DNA of 64,000 nt from Eubacterium barkeri (GTDB lineage Bacteria > Bacillota > Clostridia > Eubacteriales > Eubacteriaceae). The notes below the pieces were generated by a model. That model had not been told where the DNA came from. It made no database searches and saw nothing but the letters and a program-made list of their open reading frames with translations. The stretch lies in assembly GCF_900107125.1 (NCBI RefSeq), contig NZ_FNOU01000012.1, forward strand, positions 19,695 through 83,694, given 5' to 3'. A program made the position numbers and the translations under genes. Position 1 is the stretch's first letter, and every line of letters begins with the position of its first letter. Below, in pieces: positions 25,031 to 33,390 of the stretch.

Positions 25031-26413
25031 TTAGATTCCTTTGATTTTTTTAATTACCGGGTAAGCCACCACTGCAGCCAACAGGATTGGCAAAAGAATC
25101 AATCCCCAATGATCCCTTGTAATGCCCGTTTTTACATCGTTATTTACCTGTTTATCCTTCGTTTCTGTTGCCAGGTATTTTGTTGCCGCTGGTTCAAATT
25201 CCCAATATCCAACAAATTCAACATCCTGATCCCCTATAATATCCTTCTCTCGATCATAGCCTTTAAAACGCCAAATACCATCCTCAACCTGCACTGCATT
25301 TTGGCTGGGAGCGGTGGCATGAACTTCTGTCCCCACTGTTTTTCCCGTCTGTTTTAATGGCAGAATTGCTAGAACATCTGGCGGTAACACCTTTCCCTCC
25401 GTTTTACTTACGAAGTGATGGATGACATCAAAGCGGCGAGGGCACACTTCATTTTCATAACGAATACTCTCAATGGATTGCGGCATTTTCATATAATCCA
25501 GGGTCGCTGCACTTATTTCCTCTGGACTGGCCCCTTCTGCCCGCATTTTCTCTTTTTTAGCCATCAATGCTAACCTTAATCCCTCTTCGTTCCATTGGCC
25601 GGTTACCTTGGCAGCCGTTACTTTTTTATCCTCTGAAAAATCGGCTGGAGGATCAAATCTTTTTGTAAAGGTAATCCCATAGGCACTATCCGAAGGAATA
25701 TTGCCAAACTCAATGGTTGCTATGTTTCCATTGATGGTTATGGATTTCCCTTGCATTGCCTGGGTATAGCGCCCACCACCATTAACCGCGGGATAGTAGC
25801 GATTGATCACCCAGTCTGTCGTATCCGAATTTGTGGTGCCATCATAGGGAAGGGTAATGGTCATCACCGCATTATCCATGGCATAGTCGCTGGCAAATAC
25901 AATCCGCCAGTACTGTACCTGGGTTTGGCTAAGTCCCGCATCCTGCCAGTGCTGAACCTCCAGATTCCCAGGGCCAAAGGTAGCAGCCAATTCCGCATTA
26001 TCGCTATTGACATGATGATTTCTGGGGTTGTAAACTTTTTCAAAATATCCATTGTTTGAATAATCGTCTAAATTAGGATCCATCACCGAACGGGCATTAA
26101 ATTCAACCCCATCAGTATAAACCGTGGTTATTTGATCCTCCTGGCACCCCCGCTCATTGATAATGGTTTCTGTGATTGTTTTTGTAGCGGCTTTATAGCC
26201 ATTGGATGGTAGCATATAGGTTAACTTCCCATCCTGATCCCTATCAGCAGCACTTCCATTGGCGTCCTTTTCTGTATAGGGTACGCCATAGGTCTGAGAA
26301 AGATAACTTGTGAAAGCCAAACTCTCCGCCCTGACCGCTTTGCCATTAACACCCATTCCTAAATTCATAAAAATCATCATTGTCATGCAAAAAGTAATTC
26401 CAAGTCTCTTCAT
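25031..26413 (-). CDS. Secreted, membrane- or wall-anchored SHIRT-domain protein
   Basis: A protein of 460 residues. An N-terminal signal peptide (MKRLGITFCMTMMIFMNLG, cleavage near VRA-ES) is followed by a large extracellular part of unknown fold with Asn/Asp-rich stretches. Residues about 335-415 match the SHIRT domain: HHFVSKTEGKVLPPDV, then GIWRFKGYDRE and FVGYWEF. SHIRT repeats form the stiff rods of periscope adhesins; here there is only one. The C-terminus has VKTG, a hydrophobic helix (LILLPILLAAVVAYPVI) and KKIK, the shape of a sorting signal without a canonical LPXTG. It is followed in the same direction after a small gap by similar genes upstream, forming a surface cluster. Confidence 0.8.
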   Translation of the reverse strand: MKRLGITFCMTMMIFMNLGMGVNGKAVRAESLAFTSYLSQTYGVPYTEKDANGSAADRDQDGKLTYMLPSNGYKAATKTITETIINERGCQEDQITTVYTDGVEFNARSVMDPNLDDYSNNGYFEKVYNPRNHHVNSDNAELAATFGPGNLEVQHWQDAGLSQTQVQYWRIVFASDYAMDNAVMTITLPYDGTTNSDTTDWVINRYYPAVNGGGRYTQAMQGKSITINGNIATIEFGNIPSDSAYGITFTKRFDPPADFSEDKKVTAAKVTGQWNEEGLRLALMAKKEKMRAEGASPEEISAATLDYMKMPQSIESIRYENEVCPRRFDVIHHFVSKTEGKVLPPDVLAILPLKQTGKTVGTEVHATAPSQNAVQVEDGIWRFKGYDREKDIIGDQDVEFVGYWEFEPAATKYLATETKDKQVNNDVKTGITRDHWGLILLPILLAAVVAYPVIKKIKGI

Positions 26414-26467
26414 ACCGTCCTAATACCATCCTTCTCTTTCATTTGCATAAAATTTTATTTTGAAGAA

Positions 26468-26821
26468 TCATCTTCTTTGTTTTGCCTTTTTCCGGATATG
26501 GATAATTAAAAAAATGCTGATTAAAAGCAGCAGCCCCATTTTTATGGAGCCTTGTCGGCTCCAACCTGCTCCGATACCCGTATTCGGATTTATTTTTCTA
26601 ATGATATTGACTGACTCTTTGGTGATTAAACCGCTTTGTGTTTGCTCTTCCTTATGTCCCCAGTTTTTTTGTACAAAGGGCACAAAAACCTGGCTGGCAG
26701 CTTGAGCATCGGTGGAATGCATTGATGTCAACCCCCCCACACCACTCCCTAAAAAGCCGACAATAAAAAATAATAATAAGCCAGCTTCCAAGTGCCTTTT
26801 TATCCTTTTCAAATTTAACAC
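26468..26821 (-). CDS. Small surface protein with possible sorting signal
   Basis: A protein of 117 residues starting at GTG 26821 with AAAAGGG upstream. It has an N-terminal hydrophobic signal (LLLFFIVGFLGSGVGG), a short extracellular segment, the sequence NPNTG, a second hydrophobic helix (MGLLLLISIFLIIHI) and a basic tail RKKAKQRR. The NPNTG-helix-basic order is that of a sortase sorting signal. It lies 54 nt upstream of the SHIRT-domain gene on the same strand, so they are probably co-expressed. The function is unknown. Confidence 0.6.
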   Translation of the reverse strand: MLNLKRIKRHLEAGLLLFFIVGFLGSGVGGLTSMHSTDAQAASQVFVPFVQKNWGHKEEQTQSGLITKESVNIIRKINPNTGIGAGWSRQGSIKMGLLLLISIFLIIHIRKKAKQRR

Positions 26822-26855
26822 GCCCTTTTCTTTTGTCCTTTCTCCGTTGTATTTG

Positions 26856-27119
26856 CTATTCCTTTAGCAATTGTTGAAGAATCGCTTCCCTTGACTGTCC
26901 CGGGTTTCCTTCATTTTTTAGGTATTTTAACGCCTGTTTCCATTCGTTCAATGAGAATTGATTTACAAGTGTATCCTGCTCACTTATCTTTTTCAGCACA
27001 ACCTTCCATTGTGTTGTCGATTTTAAATCGGATATGAACCGACAGCCCGAATAAACCGTTAAAAACTCAAGTAACTCCATTGAGTTCCCTGTCTTTTCAA
27101 GGGAATTATCCACTTGCAT
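26856..27119 (-). CDS. Small protein of unknown function
   Basis: A protein of 87 residues starting at ATG 27119 (AAGGAAGGGGG upstream) or at a GTG six nt further. It is mostly helical (WKVVLKKISEQD, EWKQALKYLKN, SREAILQQLLKE), without signal peptide or known motif. It is the first gene of the leftward cluster with the two surface proteins and is divergent from the LytS-like kinase gene, which suggests a regulatory or adaptor role. That is inference only. Confidence 0.5.
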   Translation of the reverse strand: MQVDNSLEKTGNSMELLEFLTVYSGCRFISDLKSTTQWKVVLKKISEQDTLVNQFSLNEWKQALKYLKNEGNPGQSREAILQQLLKE

Positions 27120-27294
27120 CCACCCCCTTCCTTTGTTATAATGATTATTAACTACCATTTCCTAAAAAATTGAATCTGTATCCTACTCACTATCAATCAT
27201 ACTGCCATTTTACAGTAGCATGCGTATCAGAAGCGTAGATACCCTGTGGTTTTATCTGTAAAATGGTTTAAAATTAGCTGAGGAGGATTTTGAT

Positions 27295-28497
27295 GTGCTA
27301 AAACTCTATATTGATCGGGATCGATTGCTCCAATATCTGTATCAATCCATTGATAAACACCGTTATTTGATTCACCTGTTGTTGGGTGTCGTCCAATCCC
27401 TTTACTCTTTATTGATCTTCCTCTTTTTAAAACAATATCTTTTAATCGGAATCTGCCTCTTTGGCTGTTCCCTTTTTTTCCTGCTGTATCGCATGTCACG
27501 GTTCGGTTCTTTCAAATTGATGTTTTTGTGCATCCTGCTCTATGCCTATCTCTTTGAGATTGGGGCTGCCTACTTTCTGGACTGGGAATTAGGCTTTCAG
27601 AATTTTTTATTTACCCTAATTCCCGTCTGCTTTTCATTTATATATCTTGATGATAATTACGATGAGATTATCCCCATGGGCATTTATTCCTCGGGCCTGA
27701 TTATTATCTGTTATATCCTTTGCGGATTCATCGATTATTGGGTAACACCCACCAACGGACTTCCCTATCGGGATATCTGGATTATTAATACCTGTACAAC
27801 CACCCTGGTGATGGGGATACTCTTTATCAATATTATGCTTTTTGTCATAGAGCTTCGTACCGTCCATCAGAAGCTGGATAAATTCTCTGAGGTACGCCTG
27901 AATAATTTGCGCAGCACCCTAATGCTCAGCCAAATCAAACCTCATTTTCTCTACAATTCCTTGGGCGCCATTGAGGATGCCATTGAGGCGGATCCGAACC
28001 GAGCCAAAGAAGAGCTTGAATCCTTTGCCCGCTACCTTCGCATGAATATCGATACCCTGTCTTCCCAGGAGCTCGTCTCCTTTGAAACAGAATTAACCCA
28101 TGTCCGCACCTATATGCAAATTCAGAATTTACGTTTTGAGAACCAAATTCACTTAAATTACCCCATTGATTCCCCGAATTTCGAGCTTCCTCCCCTGACC
28201 ATTCAGCCCATTGTGGAAAATGCCATCAATCACGGTATTCGACCCAAGGGTGGGTGCGGACATATCCAAATAACATCTAAGGAAACCCCCGATGCCTTTA
28301 CCATTACCATTGAGGATGACGGGATTGGATTTGAAATGAGGGAAAATGAAGCGGAAAGGGATATCGGCTCCACCGGACTGTACAATGTCAACTATCGATT
28401 GACACAGATGTGCCAGGGAAAAATGGAAATATCCAGCACCCCAGGGGTGGGCACCACCGTTACTCTGGTCATCCCAAAGGCTGAAAAGGAAGTGTGA
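27295..28497 (+). CDS. LytS-like sensor histidine kinase
   Basis: A protein of 400 residues with six or so membrane helices in the first 190 residues, a short coiled linker (ELRTVHQKLDKFSEV), then a His_kinase domain of the LytS type with the H-box LSQIKPHFLYNSLGA and a HATPase domain (PIVENAINHGI, DDGIGFEM). It starts with GTG, with AGGAGG eight nt upstream. It senses an unknown membrane or surface signal and passes phosphate to the response regulator encoded immediately after it. It is divergent from the SHIRT-protein cluster, which is the likely target. Confidence 0.9.
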   Translation: MLKLYIDRDRLLQYLYQSIDKHRYLIHLLLGVVQSLYSLLIFLFLKQYLLIGICLFGCSLFFLLYRMSRFGSFKLMFLCILLYAYLFEIGAAYFLDWELGFQNFLFTLIPVCFSFIYLDDNYDEIIPMGIYSSGLIIICYILCGFIDYWVTPTNGLPYRDIWIINTCTTTLVMGILFINIMLFVIELRTVHQKLDKFSEVRLNNLRSTLMLSQIKPHFLYNSLGAIEDAIEADPNRAKEELESFARYLRMNIDTLSSQELVSFETELTHVRTYMQIQNLRFENQIHLNYPIDSPNFELPPLTIQPIVENAINHGIRPKGGCGHIQITSKETPDAFTITIEDDGIGFEMRENEAERDIGSTGLYNVNYRLTQMCQGKMEISSTPGVGTTVTLVIPKAEKEV

Positions 28498-28499
28498 AA

Positions 28500-29285
28500 A
28501 TGAGAACTATTTTTGTAGATGATGAGCTCTGGGCCTTGCGCAAATTCCAAAAACTCTGTACCCAGATCCAGGATATCGATATTCTTGGAAGCTTCGCTAA
28601 TCCCCAAGAAGCCCTGAACTTTGCCCGGGAGCATGCCGTGGATTTTGCAATCCTGGATATTGATATGCCCCAGATGAGTGGACTATCCCTGGGCAAGGCC
28701 TTACGAGCCCTGTATCCAGAGATTGTGTTAGTGTATGTCACCGCCCATGATCAGTTTGCCAATGCGGCTTTAAAGCTTAAGGCTGACTATTTTCTGACCA
28801 AGCCCTATTCCTCTGCAGATATCCATGATGTCCTCCAACGGGCACGGCTTTTAAGCCAACGCCAGGATAAGCCGGTCTTTATTCGCACCTTTGGCACCTT
28901 TGATGTTTTTTTACATGGACAGCCTATTGAATTTTCAAGCGCCAAGGCCAAGGAGTTATTGGCATTTTTAGTCGATAGTAAAGGGGGACTTGTCACAACA
29001 AAGGAAGCAATGGCGGTGGTTTGGGAGGGGGAAGGGGATGACGCCCTATGCCGCACAGCTGCAATGCGGCTGCGACGGATTCTAAAACAATATGGTATCG
29101 AGGCGATCCTCTCCGAAGACCGGACTGGGCGCTGTGTCAATATGGAAGCCTTTGATTGTGATTATTATATGCTGCTCAAAGGAATGAACCGTGGTAAATG
29201 GGCTTTTTCAGGGGAATACATGAAACAGTATAGCTGGGCAGAGGTCACCCTCTCAGCTCTTTTGAAGAAAATGGATTGGTGCTAA
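28500..29285 (+). CDS. Response regulator (receiver + winged-helix DNA-binding domain)
   Basis: A protein of 261 residues. Residues 1-120 are a receiver domain with the phospho-acceptor in AILDIDMPQMSG and the YVTAHDQF/FLTKPYS switch residues. Residues about 125-260 form an OmpR/SARP-like winged helix (IRTFGTFDVFLHGQPI, then LLAFLVDSKGGLVTTKE) of a kind common in Clostridia, instead of the LytTR domain usually paired with LytS kinases. The ATG at 28500 with AAGGAAG overlaps the kinase gene region by almost nothing, so the two are coupled. A terminator follows. Confidence 0.9.
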   Translation: MRTIFVDDELWALRKFQKLCTQIQDIDILGSFANPQEALNFAREHAVDFAILDIDMPQMSGLSLGKALRALYPEIVLVYVTAHDQFANAALKLKADYFLTKPYSSADIHDVLQRARLLSQRQDKPVFIRTFGTFDVFLHGQPIEFSSAKAKELLAFLVDSKGGLVTTKEAMAVVWEGEGDDALCRTAAMRLRRILKQYGIEAILSEDRTGRCVNMEAFDCDYYMLLKGMNRGKWAFSGEYMKQYSWAEVTLSALLKKMDWC

Positions 29286-29292
29286 CGACACT

Positions 29293-29331
29293 AAACGCTC
29301 CACGGAAACGGGGAGCGTTTGTCTTTGATTT
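29293..29331 (+). terminator. Terminator of the two-component operon
   Basis: AAACGCTCC (29293-29301) pairs with GGAGCGTTT (29312-29320), followed by GTCTTTGATTTTT. Confidence 0.85.
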
Positions 29332-29373
29332 TTTCCAAAAAATAAAAAAACGCTTACGCGCATAATTTTTAAA

Positions 29374-29464
29374 TGGCGGAGAAGGGGGGATTCGAACCCC
29401 CGATACGCTTTCACGTATACACGCTTTCCAGGCGTGCTCCTTAAACCAGCTCAGACACCTCTCC
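29374..29464 (-). tRNA. tRNA-Ser (anticodon GGA)
   Basis: Reading the minus strand, GGAGAGG opens the acceptor stem and CTTCTCC-G-CCA closes it, with CCA encoded. The anticodon loop CTGGAAA gives GGA, a serine anticodon for UCC/UCU. A long variable arm (TATACGTGAAAGCGTAT region) typical of tRNA-Ser and the T-loop GGTTCGAATCC are present. Total length is 91 nt. Confidence 0.97.
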
Positions 29465-29530
29465 ACTGCTTCAGCAAAGTAAAAATATTAAGTTAAAATT
29501 CGATTATATTTATTTACCGAACAGTTTATA

Positions 29531-29559
29531 ATTATAATGGTGAATGATGTTTTTGTCAA
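29531..29559 (-). promoter_or_regulatory. Consensus promoter of tRNA-Ser
   Basis: On the minus strand TTGACA (29554-29559), 17-nt spacer, TATAAT (29531-29536). It fits transcription of the tRNA gene about 65 nt downstream. Confidence 0.8.
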
Positions 29560-29654
29560 GGAAAAACCGGAAATTAATTCAGAAATTTTTTGAGGTTTTT
29601 AGGGAATTCTCCATCAGGGTATGCTAAAATAAACCAAAAGGAGGCGGCACCGAC

Positions 29655-30305
29655 ATGCTTAAGTATCTAGGGACCATTGATGCACTCAAAACCTATCTTC
29701 TTAGCTTTGGACCATGGACCCCTGCCGTTTATTTCATTCTCCAGATGCTTCAGGTTATTTTGGCTCCCCTGCCAGGAGGAACCACCACCCTCATTGGCGG
29801 TGCACTTTTTGGTGGCCTTTGGGGGACGCTCATTAGCTCTGTGGCGGTAATTTTGGGATCCTGTGCGGTATTTGCGCTGACGAAGCGATTGGGGCGGCCT
29901 TTTGTGGTTAAATTTTCCCACAATTCGCCCTGGATTGAGAAGTTTGAAAGTATCCATGAGGATAAAATGGAAACCATCCTATTCCTCATTTTTATTTTTC
30001 CGGCATTTCCCGATGACCTCATCTGTTTTGTGGCCGGGCTGACCAAAATTCCCTTCCGGCGCTTCTTACTGCTCTGTGTGGTGGGACGTACTCCGGGTAT
30101 CTTGCTCAACACCCTTATCGGGGCGGGTATTATGTCGGATAATCCCACCCAGCTTATTATCTTTATTGCCATCTATGCGGTGCTTATCGTCATCTTCCTG
30201 CTGAATACCAAGCGGTTATCCGCTTATATTGAAAAACACCGATACCATCAACCAGAGAAAGGGACATCCCCCCATGAATCCAAAAACCACACCAACACGA
30301 AGTGA
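29655..30305 (+). CDS. TVP38/TMEM64 (VTT domain) membrane protein
   Basis: A 216-residue integral membrane protein with about six hydrophobic segments. The VTT/SNARE-assoc core is visible: LAPLPGGTTTLIGGALFGGLWG, then FLIFIFPAFPDDLICFVAGL and the arginine of GRTPGILLNT. Family members (YdjX, DedA relatives) act as phospholipid scramblases or transporters that support envelope stress resistance. AAGGAGG lies upstream of the ATG, and an extended -10 (TGCTAAAAT) around 29620. The charged tail overlaps the start of the next gene. Confidence 0.85.
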   Translation: MLKYLGTIDALKTYLLSFGPWTPAVYFILQMLQVILAPLPGGTTTLIGGALFGGLWGTLISSVAVILGSCAVFALTKRLGRPFVVKFSHNSPWIEKFESIHEDKMETILFLIFIFPAFPDDLICFVAGLTKIPFRRFLLLCVVGRTPGILLNTLIGAGIMSDNPTQLIIFIAIYAVLIVIFLLNTKRLSAYIEKHRYHQPEKGTSPHESKNHTNTK

Positions 30306-30786
30306 AAAACAATGCCATAAGCTCTTTATCAGCGAGCTGGTAACGGCTTTTATCTGTGGCTATATTATCTATGGCCTGGCCGGAACCCTGGAAACCGGTC
30401 TGGATCTACGGCTCATTATCCCGGGTGCCATCTTAATTTTTGTCCTCCTTCAGGGAACGGCCTATTGGTATTACCGTCGTCAAGAGGCCAGGGGCACTTC
30501 CATGGATCGTCCCCTCATTCTTAAAATTTTTGCACTTTTAAAAAAGGTAACCCCTTACATCCTGTGCCTCTATCCCTTATTAATAATCTACCTTCTGCTC
30601 CGGGAGCCCCAACAGCTCTGGGTACCCTTTAATATCTTTGGCATTATTCTATGGGCCTTTGCCCTCATTGAATTTACGAATAATTATTATTTTAACGTTC
30701 GCCTGGGTAATTTAAAGCACAGGGCTCCCTCAGATTTGGCCCTGGAGCTCGACGCAGAATCACATCGAAAGGGAGTGAAAAAATGA
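30274..30786 (+). CDS. Integral membrane protein of unknown function
   Basis: A protein of 170 residues with four hydrophobic segments (LVTAFICGYIIYGLAG, LIIPGAILIFVLLQGTAYW, YILCLYPLLIIYLLL, FNIFGIILWAFALIEF) and a charged C-terminus. The ATG at 30274 has AAAGGGA upstream; the longer frame to 30229 would overlap the VTT gene deeply. It overlaps the previous gene by 32 nt and the following gene by 4 nt, so the three are one operon. Family unknown; a role in membrane-lipid or envelope handling beside the VTT protein is possible. Confidence 0.7.
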   Translation: MNPKTTPTRSEKQCHKLFISELVTAFICGYIIYGLAGTLETGLDLRLIIPGAILIFVLLQGTAYWYYRRQEARGTSMDRPLILKIFALLKKVTPYILCLYPLLIIYLLLREPQQLWVPFNIFGIILWAFALIEFTNNYYFNVRLGNLKHRAPSDLALELDAESHRKGVKK

Positions 30787-31268
30787 GGATTTTAATCGAC
30801 GGGGATGCCTGCCCCAAAAGCGCGAAGGTAGTCTGTCATGAACTTTCCAAGGAATATAATATTCCAGCTTTTATCTTTACTGAGGGAAACAGGGATTGGG
30901 ATGAGGACACCGATGAGGATGTCATGGCGTTTTCCCCCAGCGACTATCTGCCCGGGGCCATGGATTATAAGCTGAGTGCCTTGGCCGGCAAGGGGGATAT
31001 CATCGTAACCCACGATTATAGCCTGGCCTCCGTGATTTATCCCCAGGTACTGGCGGTGGTCCATCCCTGTGGTTTTATCTACAATGCCACCAATATGGAC
31101 CAGCTGTTGTACGAACGCTTTATGACTCGGAAAAGCCATAACCCCAAAAAAGGGAAGGAAGCCCGGATTAAAAAAAGATCCTCCGAGGAGGATCAGGCCC
31201 TTCGCCAGGTGCTGTTGGATCTCATCACTCCGGCGGATCAGCGGGCACCCTTCATCCATTTTAAATAG
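30783..31268 (+). CDS. YaiI/YqxD family protein (UPF0178, DUF188, PIN-like)
   Basis: A protein of 161 residues, the usual length of UPF0178. The N-terminal ILIDGDACP, the central GDIIVTHDYSLA and the NPKKGKEAR near the end match the family closely. The fold is PIN-like with clustered aspartates, so a nuclease activity on RNA is suspected but unproven. It is the last gene of the small operon with the two membrane proteins and ends 2 nt before the convergent radical-SAM-like gene. Confidence 0.92.
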   Translation: MRILIDGDACPKSAKVVCHELSKEYNIPAFIFTEGNRDWDEDTDEDVMAFSPSDYLPGAMDYKLSALAGKGDIIVTHDYSLASVIYPQVLAVVHPCGFIYNATNMDQLLYERFMTRKSHNPKKGKEARIKKRSSEEDQALRQVLLDLITPADQRAPFIHFK

Positions 31269-31269
31269 C

Positions 31270-31989
31270 TTAGTCCCCAACCCCCAGGGCTGTATTCTCA
31301 ACGAGAACCCAGCATTGGGGGTCTTTTTGAAGGCATTTGTACCAATTGTCCATAAACCAGTGGATGAGCCGGACATCGGCTTTAATGGGTGTTTTATTAT
31401 CGTTAAAGATGTTGATATAGACGGTTTGAAACCATTTTTTCGCCAGGGTCAAATCCCGCTCAAATTGTTCAGTGCTCTGGCCCTCCATGCCGAAGAGGAG
31501 ACAGCATTCATCAAAAACGGCGGCAATATCCGAGGGAGCGAGACCATAACCCATGCCCTTTGCCATGACCCCTTCCCGATAATTCTCATCGAAGGTCTCA
31601 ATACCGATCCGGGGATGGAGGGCAATCCCCTTCTCAGCCAGCTCTGCCTTTAGCTTTTTCACCCGATTCACCAAAAGCCAATGGCTTTCCATATGGAGAT
31701 GGGCAATCCCCTTTTCCACACACAGATCGATGATTCGCATCTGGATTTCCCGGGGCAGCTCAAAATAGGAGCCGGAATTCAGGACGACCAAACGGCCAAA
31801 GGCCCCGGTGACCGCATCCAGAACCCTGTGATCCAGGGGGATACTGACCGCATCCTCTCCAGCATCATCGTAATAGTCGCAGAATCGGCATTTTTTCCAA
31901 AAACAGCCCCGCCCCATGAGCAGGACAATTTCCATGGGCTGGGGACCCTGGGGCAGACAGCTATACCGCTCACTCATTTCCATGGCCAT
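31270..31989 (-). CDS. Radical SAM-like protein with C-X4-C-X2-C motif
   Basis: A protein of 239 residues. Near residue 30 it has RGCFWKKCRFCDYY, a three-cysteine cluster with spacing C-X4-C-X2-C rather than the classical C-X3-C-X2-C; that variant (GC-W-x-x-C-x-F-C) occurs in some Elp3-like radical SAM families. Later segments RIGIETFDENYR and VYINIFNDN fit a partial TIM barrel. At 239 residues it is short, lacking an evident C-terminal domain. Its start codon overlaps the stop of the fusion gene upstream (TAATG), so it is translated by coupling. The substrate is unknown. Confidence 0.7.
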   Translation of the reverse strand: MAMEMSERYSCLPQGPQPMEIVLLMGRGCFWKKCRFCDYYDDAGEDAVSIPLDHRVLDAVTGAFGRLVVLNSGSYFELPREIQMRIIDLCVEKGIAHLHMESHWLLVNRVKKLKAELAEKGIALHPRIGIETFDENYREGVMAKGMGYGLAPSDIAAVFDECCLLFGMEGQSTEQFERDLTLAKKWFQTVYINIFNDNKTPIKADVRLIHWFMDNWYKCLQKDPQCWVLVENTALGVGD

Positions 31990-33014
31990 TAAAGACCCAG
32001 GGCCTCAGCCCACTCCTGTTCTTTAAACCCAACACAGACCTTATCCCTTAAAATAAGCTGGGGACGTTTGACGAGCATCCCATCGGTGGCTAGCCAGACG
32101 GCCATGTCTTCAGTATCCATATTGGGGACGATATCTTTTAGCGCTAATTCCCGGTAGCGCATGCCGCTGGTGTTAAAAAATCGCTTCGGCGCTCCCCCAT
32201 AGCGGTCCATGAGAGCTAAAATTTCTTCCTTGGTCAGAGGGTCCTCTACAATATGACGTTCGGTATAGGTCACCCCATGGTCTTCTAAAAATTTCCGGGC
32301 CTTTTTACAGGTCGAGCACCGGGGATAGCATAAGAAAATAGGTTCTTCCATGGTTAATTCCTCCCAATTATAGGTTTGCTGCATATCTTTTGGCAGATGG
32401 CTATTATCACCGATATAGTCAATGGTGATCTTAAAATTTTCATCAAAGGTAAATTTACTCACCGATACATTGGGGAGTACCTCCTCCTCCATCGCCTCCG
32501 GAGGGATGCCCTTGGCATAATTGAGCCAGGTCTGAATTGAAAAGCCATGGGATACGGCCACGATGGTCTTTCCCTGATGCTCACGGACCAGCCCATTGAT
32601 GGCCTCTGACACCCGTTTATAAACCACTGGTCCCGGTTCGCCCCCCGGGGGATTAACCGCCCCGGGATGGGCACCCATGGCCGCCATGAATTCCGGAAAC
32701 AAAACGGCGCACTCTTTCATGCTTCGTCCCTCGAGCACGCCTCCATTGATTTCTGTAAGATCAGGTTCGATTTGGATATCGTAGTGGAACACCCTGTCCC
32801 CCAGCAGGGCTTCCAGGGTCTGCTTCGCCCGGATTAACGGGCTGCTGACAGCCACATCGATGGGAATTTCTCTAAAATAATTGTATAATCGGTCCCCTTG
32901 GGCCAGACCCAATGCATTCAGAGGAATATCCAATGCCCCCTGAAAACACATTTTAACATTTAAATCCGTTGTTCCGTGACGGACTAGATAAAGGGTCGTT
33001 CGTTTTTCGTCCAT
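31989..33014 (-). CDS. Fusion: histidine phosphatase + ArsC/Spx-like protein
   Basis: A single frame of 341 residues made of two usually separate proteins. Residues 1 to about 215 are a histidine phosphatase (phosphoglycerate mutase superfamily): LVRHGTTDLN at the start and VAVSHGFS later. Residues about 222-341 are an ArsC-family thioredoxin-fold protein (FLCYPRCSTCKKARKFL, then LILRDKVCVGF). The joint at 32349-32365 contains GGGAGG followed after 8 nt by an in-frame ATG, a perfect ribosome site for a separate 120-residue ArsC-like protein. Thus the second domain may also be made on its own. The main start at 33014 has GGAGG upstream. Confidence 0.85.
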   Translation of the reverse strand: MDEKRTTLYLVRHGTTDLNVKMCFQGALDIPLNALGLAQGDRLYNYFREIPIDVAVSSPLIRAKQTLEALLGDRVFHYDIQIEPDLTEINGGVLEGRSMKECAVLFPEFMAAMGAHPGAVNPPGGEPGPVVYKRVSEAINGLVREHQGKTIVAVSHGFSIQTWLNYAKGIPPEAMEEEVLPNVSVSKFTFDENFKITIDYIGDNSHLPKDMQQTYNWEELTMEEPIFLCYPRCSTCKKARKFLEDHGVTYTERHIVEDPLTKEEILALMDRYGGAPKRFFNTSGMRYRELALKDIVPNMDTEDMAVWLATDGMLVKRPQLILRDKVCVGFKEQEWAEALGL

Positions 33015-33089
33015 ACAGCCTCCATTTTTTATTTTCCTTACAAGAATTATAGCATTGGACCTTCAAAATCGCAACGCAGGACATAAAAA

Positions 33090-33373
33090 GAGACCGGTAG
33101 AGCCGGTCTCAGTGTGTCGACAAACCTAGGTCAGGGTGATGATAAAAATACGAGAACCCCGGTTGCCCCTGCGGGCTGGCGTTTTGGGTTTTCATCAAAT
33201 TAAGAAAGTCAATCTACCTTGAACCCCATCAAAACCGAAGGTTTTGCGCACTGACAACTGAGGGCTTTCCCTTTGTTCATCAGCGCTTGGGGTCCGGGGT
33301 GAATCTTTTTTATCCTCTCCCTGACTGCGCTACACCACTTTGTCTACGCTCTGAGACCGGTAAAACCGGTCTC
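33090..33373. mobile_element. MITE-like element with imperfect 35-bp terminal inverted repeats
   Basis: 33090-33124 and the reverse complement of 33339-33373 agree in about 28 of 35 positions. Each end is itself a hairpin (GAGACCGG...CCGGTCTC). The 284-bp element fills nearly all of the 376-nt gap 33015-33390 and has no frame of note. The outer hairpins could end transcription of the genes on either side. No target duplication was recognised at the borders. It may be a non-autonomous transposon or a REP-type intergenic repeat. Confidence 0.6.
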
Positions 33374-33390
33374 ATGGAGTGGGGACAGAA

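Noticed and set aside
29245..29466. Minus-strand open frame of 73 codons
   Set aside because: It runs through the tRNA-Ser gene and the terminator before it; a chance frame.
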